Assembly (NCBI GenBank): GCA_964578745.1
Contig: CAZODZ010000042.1
Coordinates: 1-14,405, forward strand
Source: SKVJ01 sp964578745
GTDB lineage: Bacteria > Chloroflexota > Dehalococcoidia > GIF9 > AB-539-J10
Direction of reading: 5' to 3'
DNA: 14,405 nucleotides
Shown: piece by piece, positions 14,354-14,405 of the stretch
How positions within the stretch are numbered: the stretch's first letter is position 1
How the letters are laid out: each line of letters starts with the position of its first letter
Translations under genes and position numbers: made by a program
Notes under the pieces: model-generated
The model's database searches: none
Told to the model about the DNA's origin: nothing
What the model saw: only the letters and a program-made list of their open reading frames with translations

Positions 14354-14405
14354 TGCCTGCAAGGAGGATTTGCTGCCTCGCCACACAGACCTGGTTTCCG
14401 TCTGT

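Noticed and set aside
1..14405. tRNA, rRNA, CRISPR, insertion sequence or prophage
   Set aside because: No cloverleaf, repeat-spacer pattern, transposase, integrase or structural phage gene was seen on either strand.

Overview
The window looks like chromosomal DNA of a free-living bacterium, most likely a member of the Chloroflexota (Dehalococcoidia-like). This placement is an inference from gene content and style: DegV paralogues, small YtxH proteins, an AI-2E permease, a secreted serpin, a DAHP synthase with an N-terminal regulatory domain, a PPi-type phosphofructokinase and a TRAP uptake system. No rRNA, tRNA, CRISPR array, insertion sequence or phage gene was seen.

Layout from left to right. 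A truncated DegV gene (minus, cut by the window edge) is divergent from rlmB (plus), which converges on a second, complete DegV gene (minus). About 1.2 kb follows without an intact gene; it carries broken plus-strand reading frames resembling a kelch beta-propeller. Next come a small membrane protein gene, a tandem-YtxH gene, an AI-2E family permease and a secreted serpin, all on plus. A strong promoter, a possible leader peptide with three consecutive Phe codons and a textbook hairpin plus T-run terminator then precede a DAHP synthase gene (aroF, plus). After another short kelch-like remnant comes a phosphofructokinase gene (minus). A second gene-poor stretch of 1.3 kb holds further broken frames, one of them like an Rrf2-type winged helix. 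The right end is a complete tripartite TRAP transporter operon, dctP-dctQ-dctM, on minus, with a strong promoter at about 14.3 kb and a 13-bp perfect hairpin between dctP and dctQ.

Functional reading. TRAP genes import an organic acid or related anion. Phosphofructokinase and DAHP synthase sit in central carbon metabolism and at the entry of aromatic amino acid synthesis. The serpin probably protects the cell surface from foreign proteases. The most interesting element is the region 6866-7051 upstream of aroF. A promoter fires into a terminator before the gene, and a short frame with Phe-Phe-Phe lies between them, which suggests ribosome-mediated attenuation by phenylalanine. I found no wholly new multi-gene system. 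The gene-poor stretches appear to be decayed genes rather than new elements.
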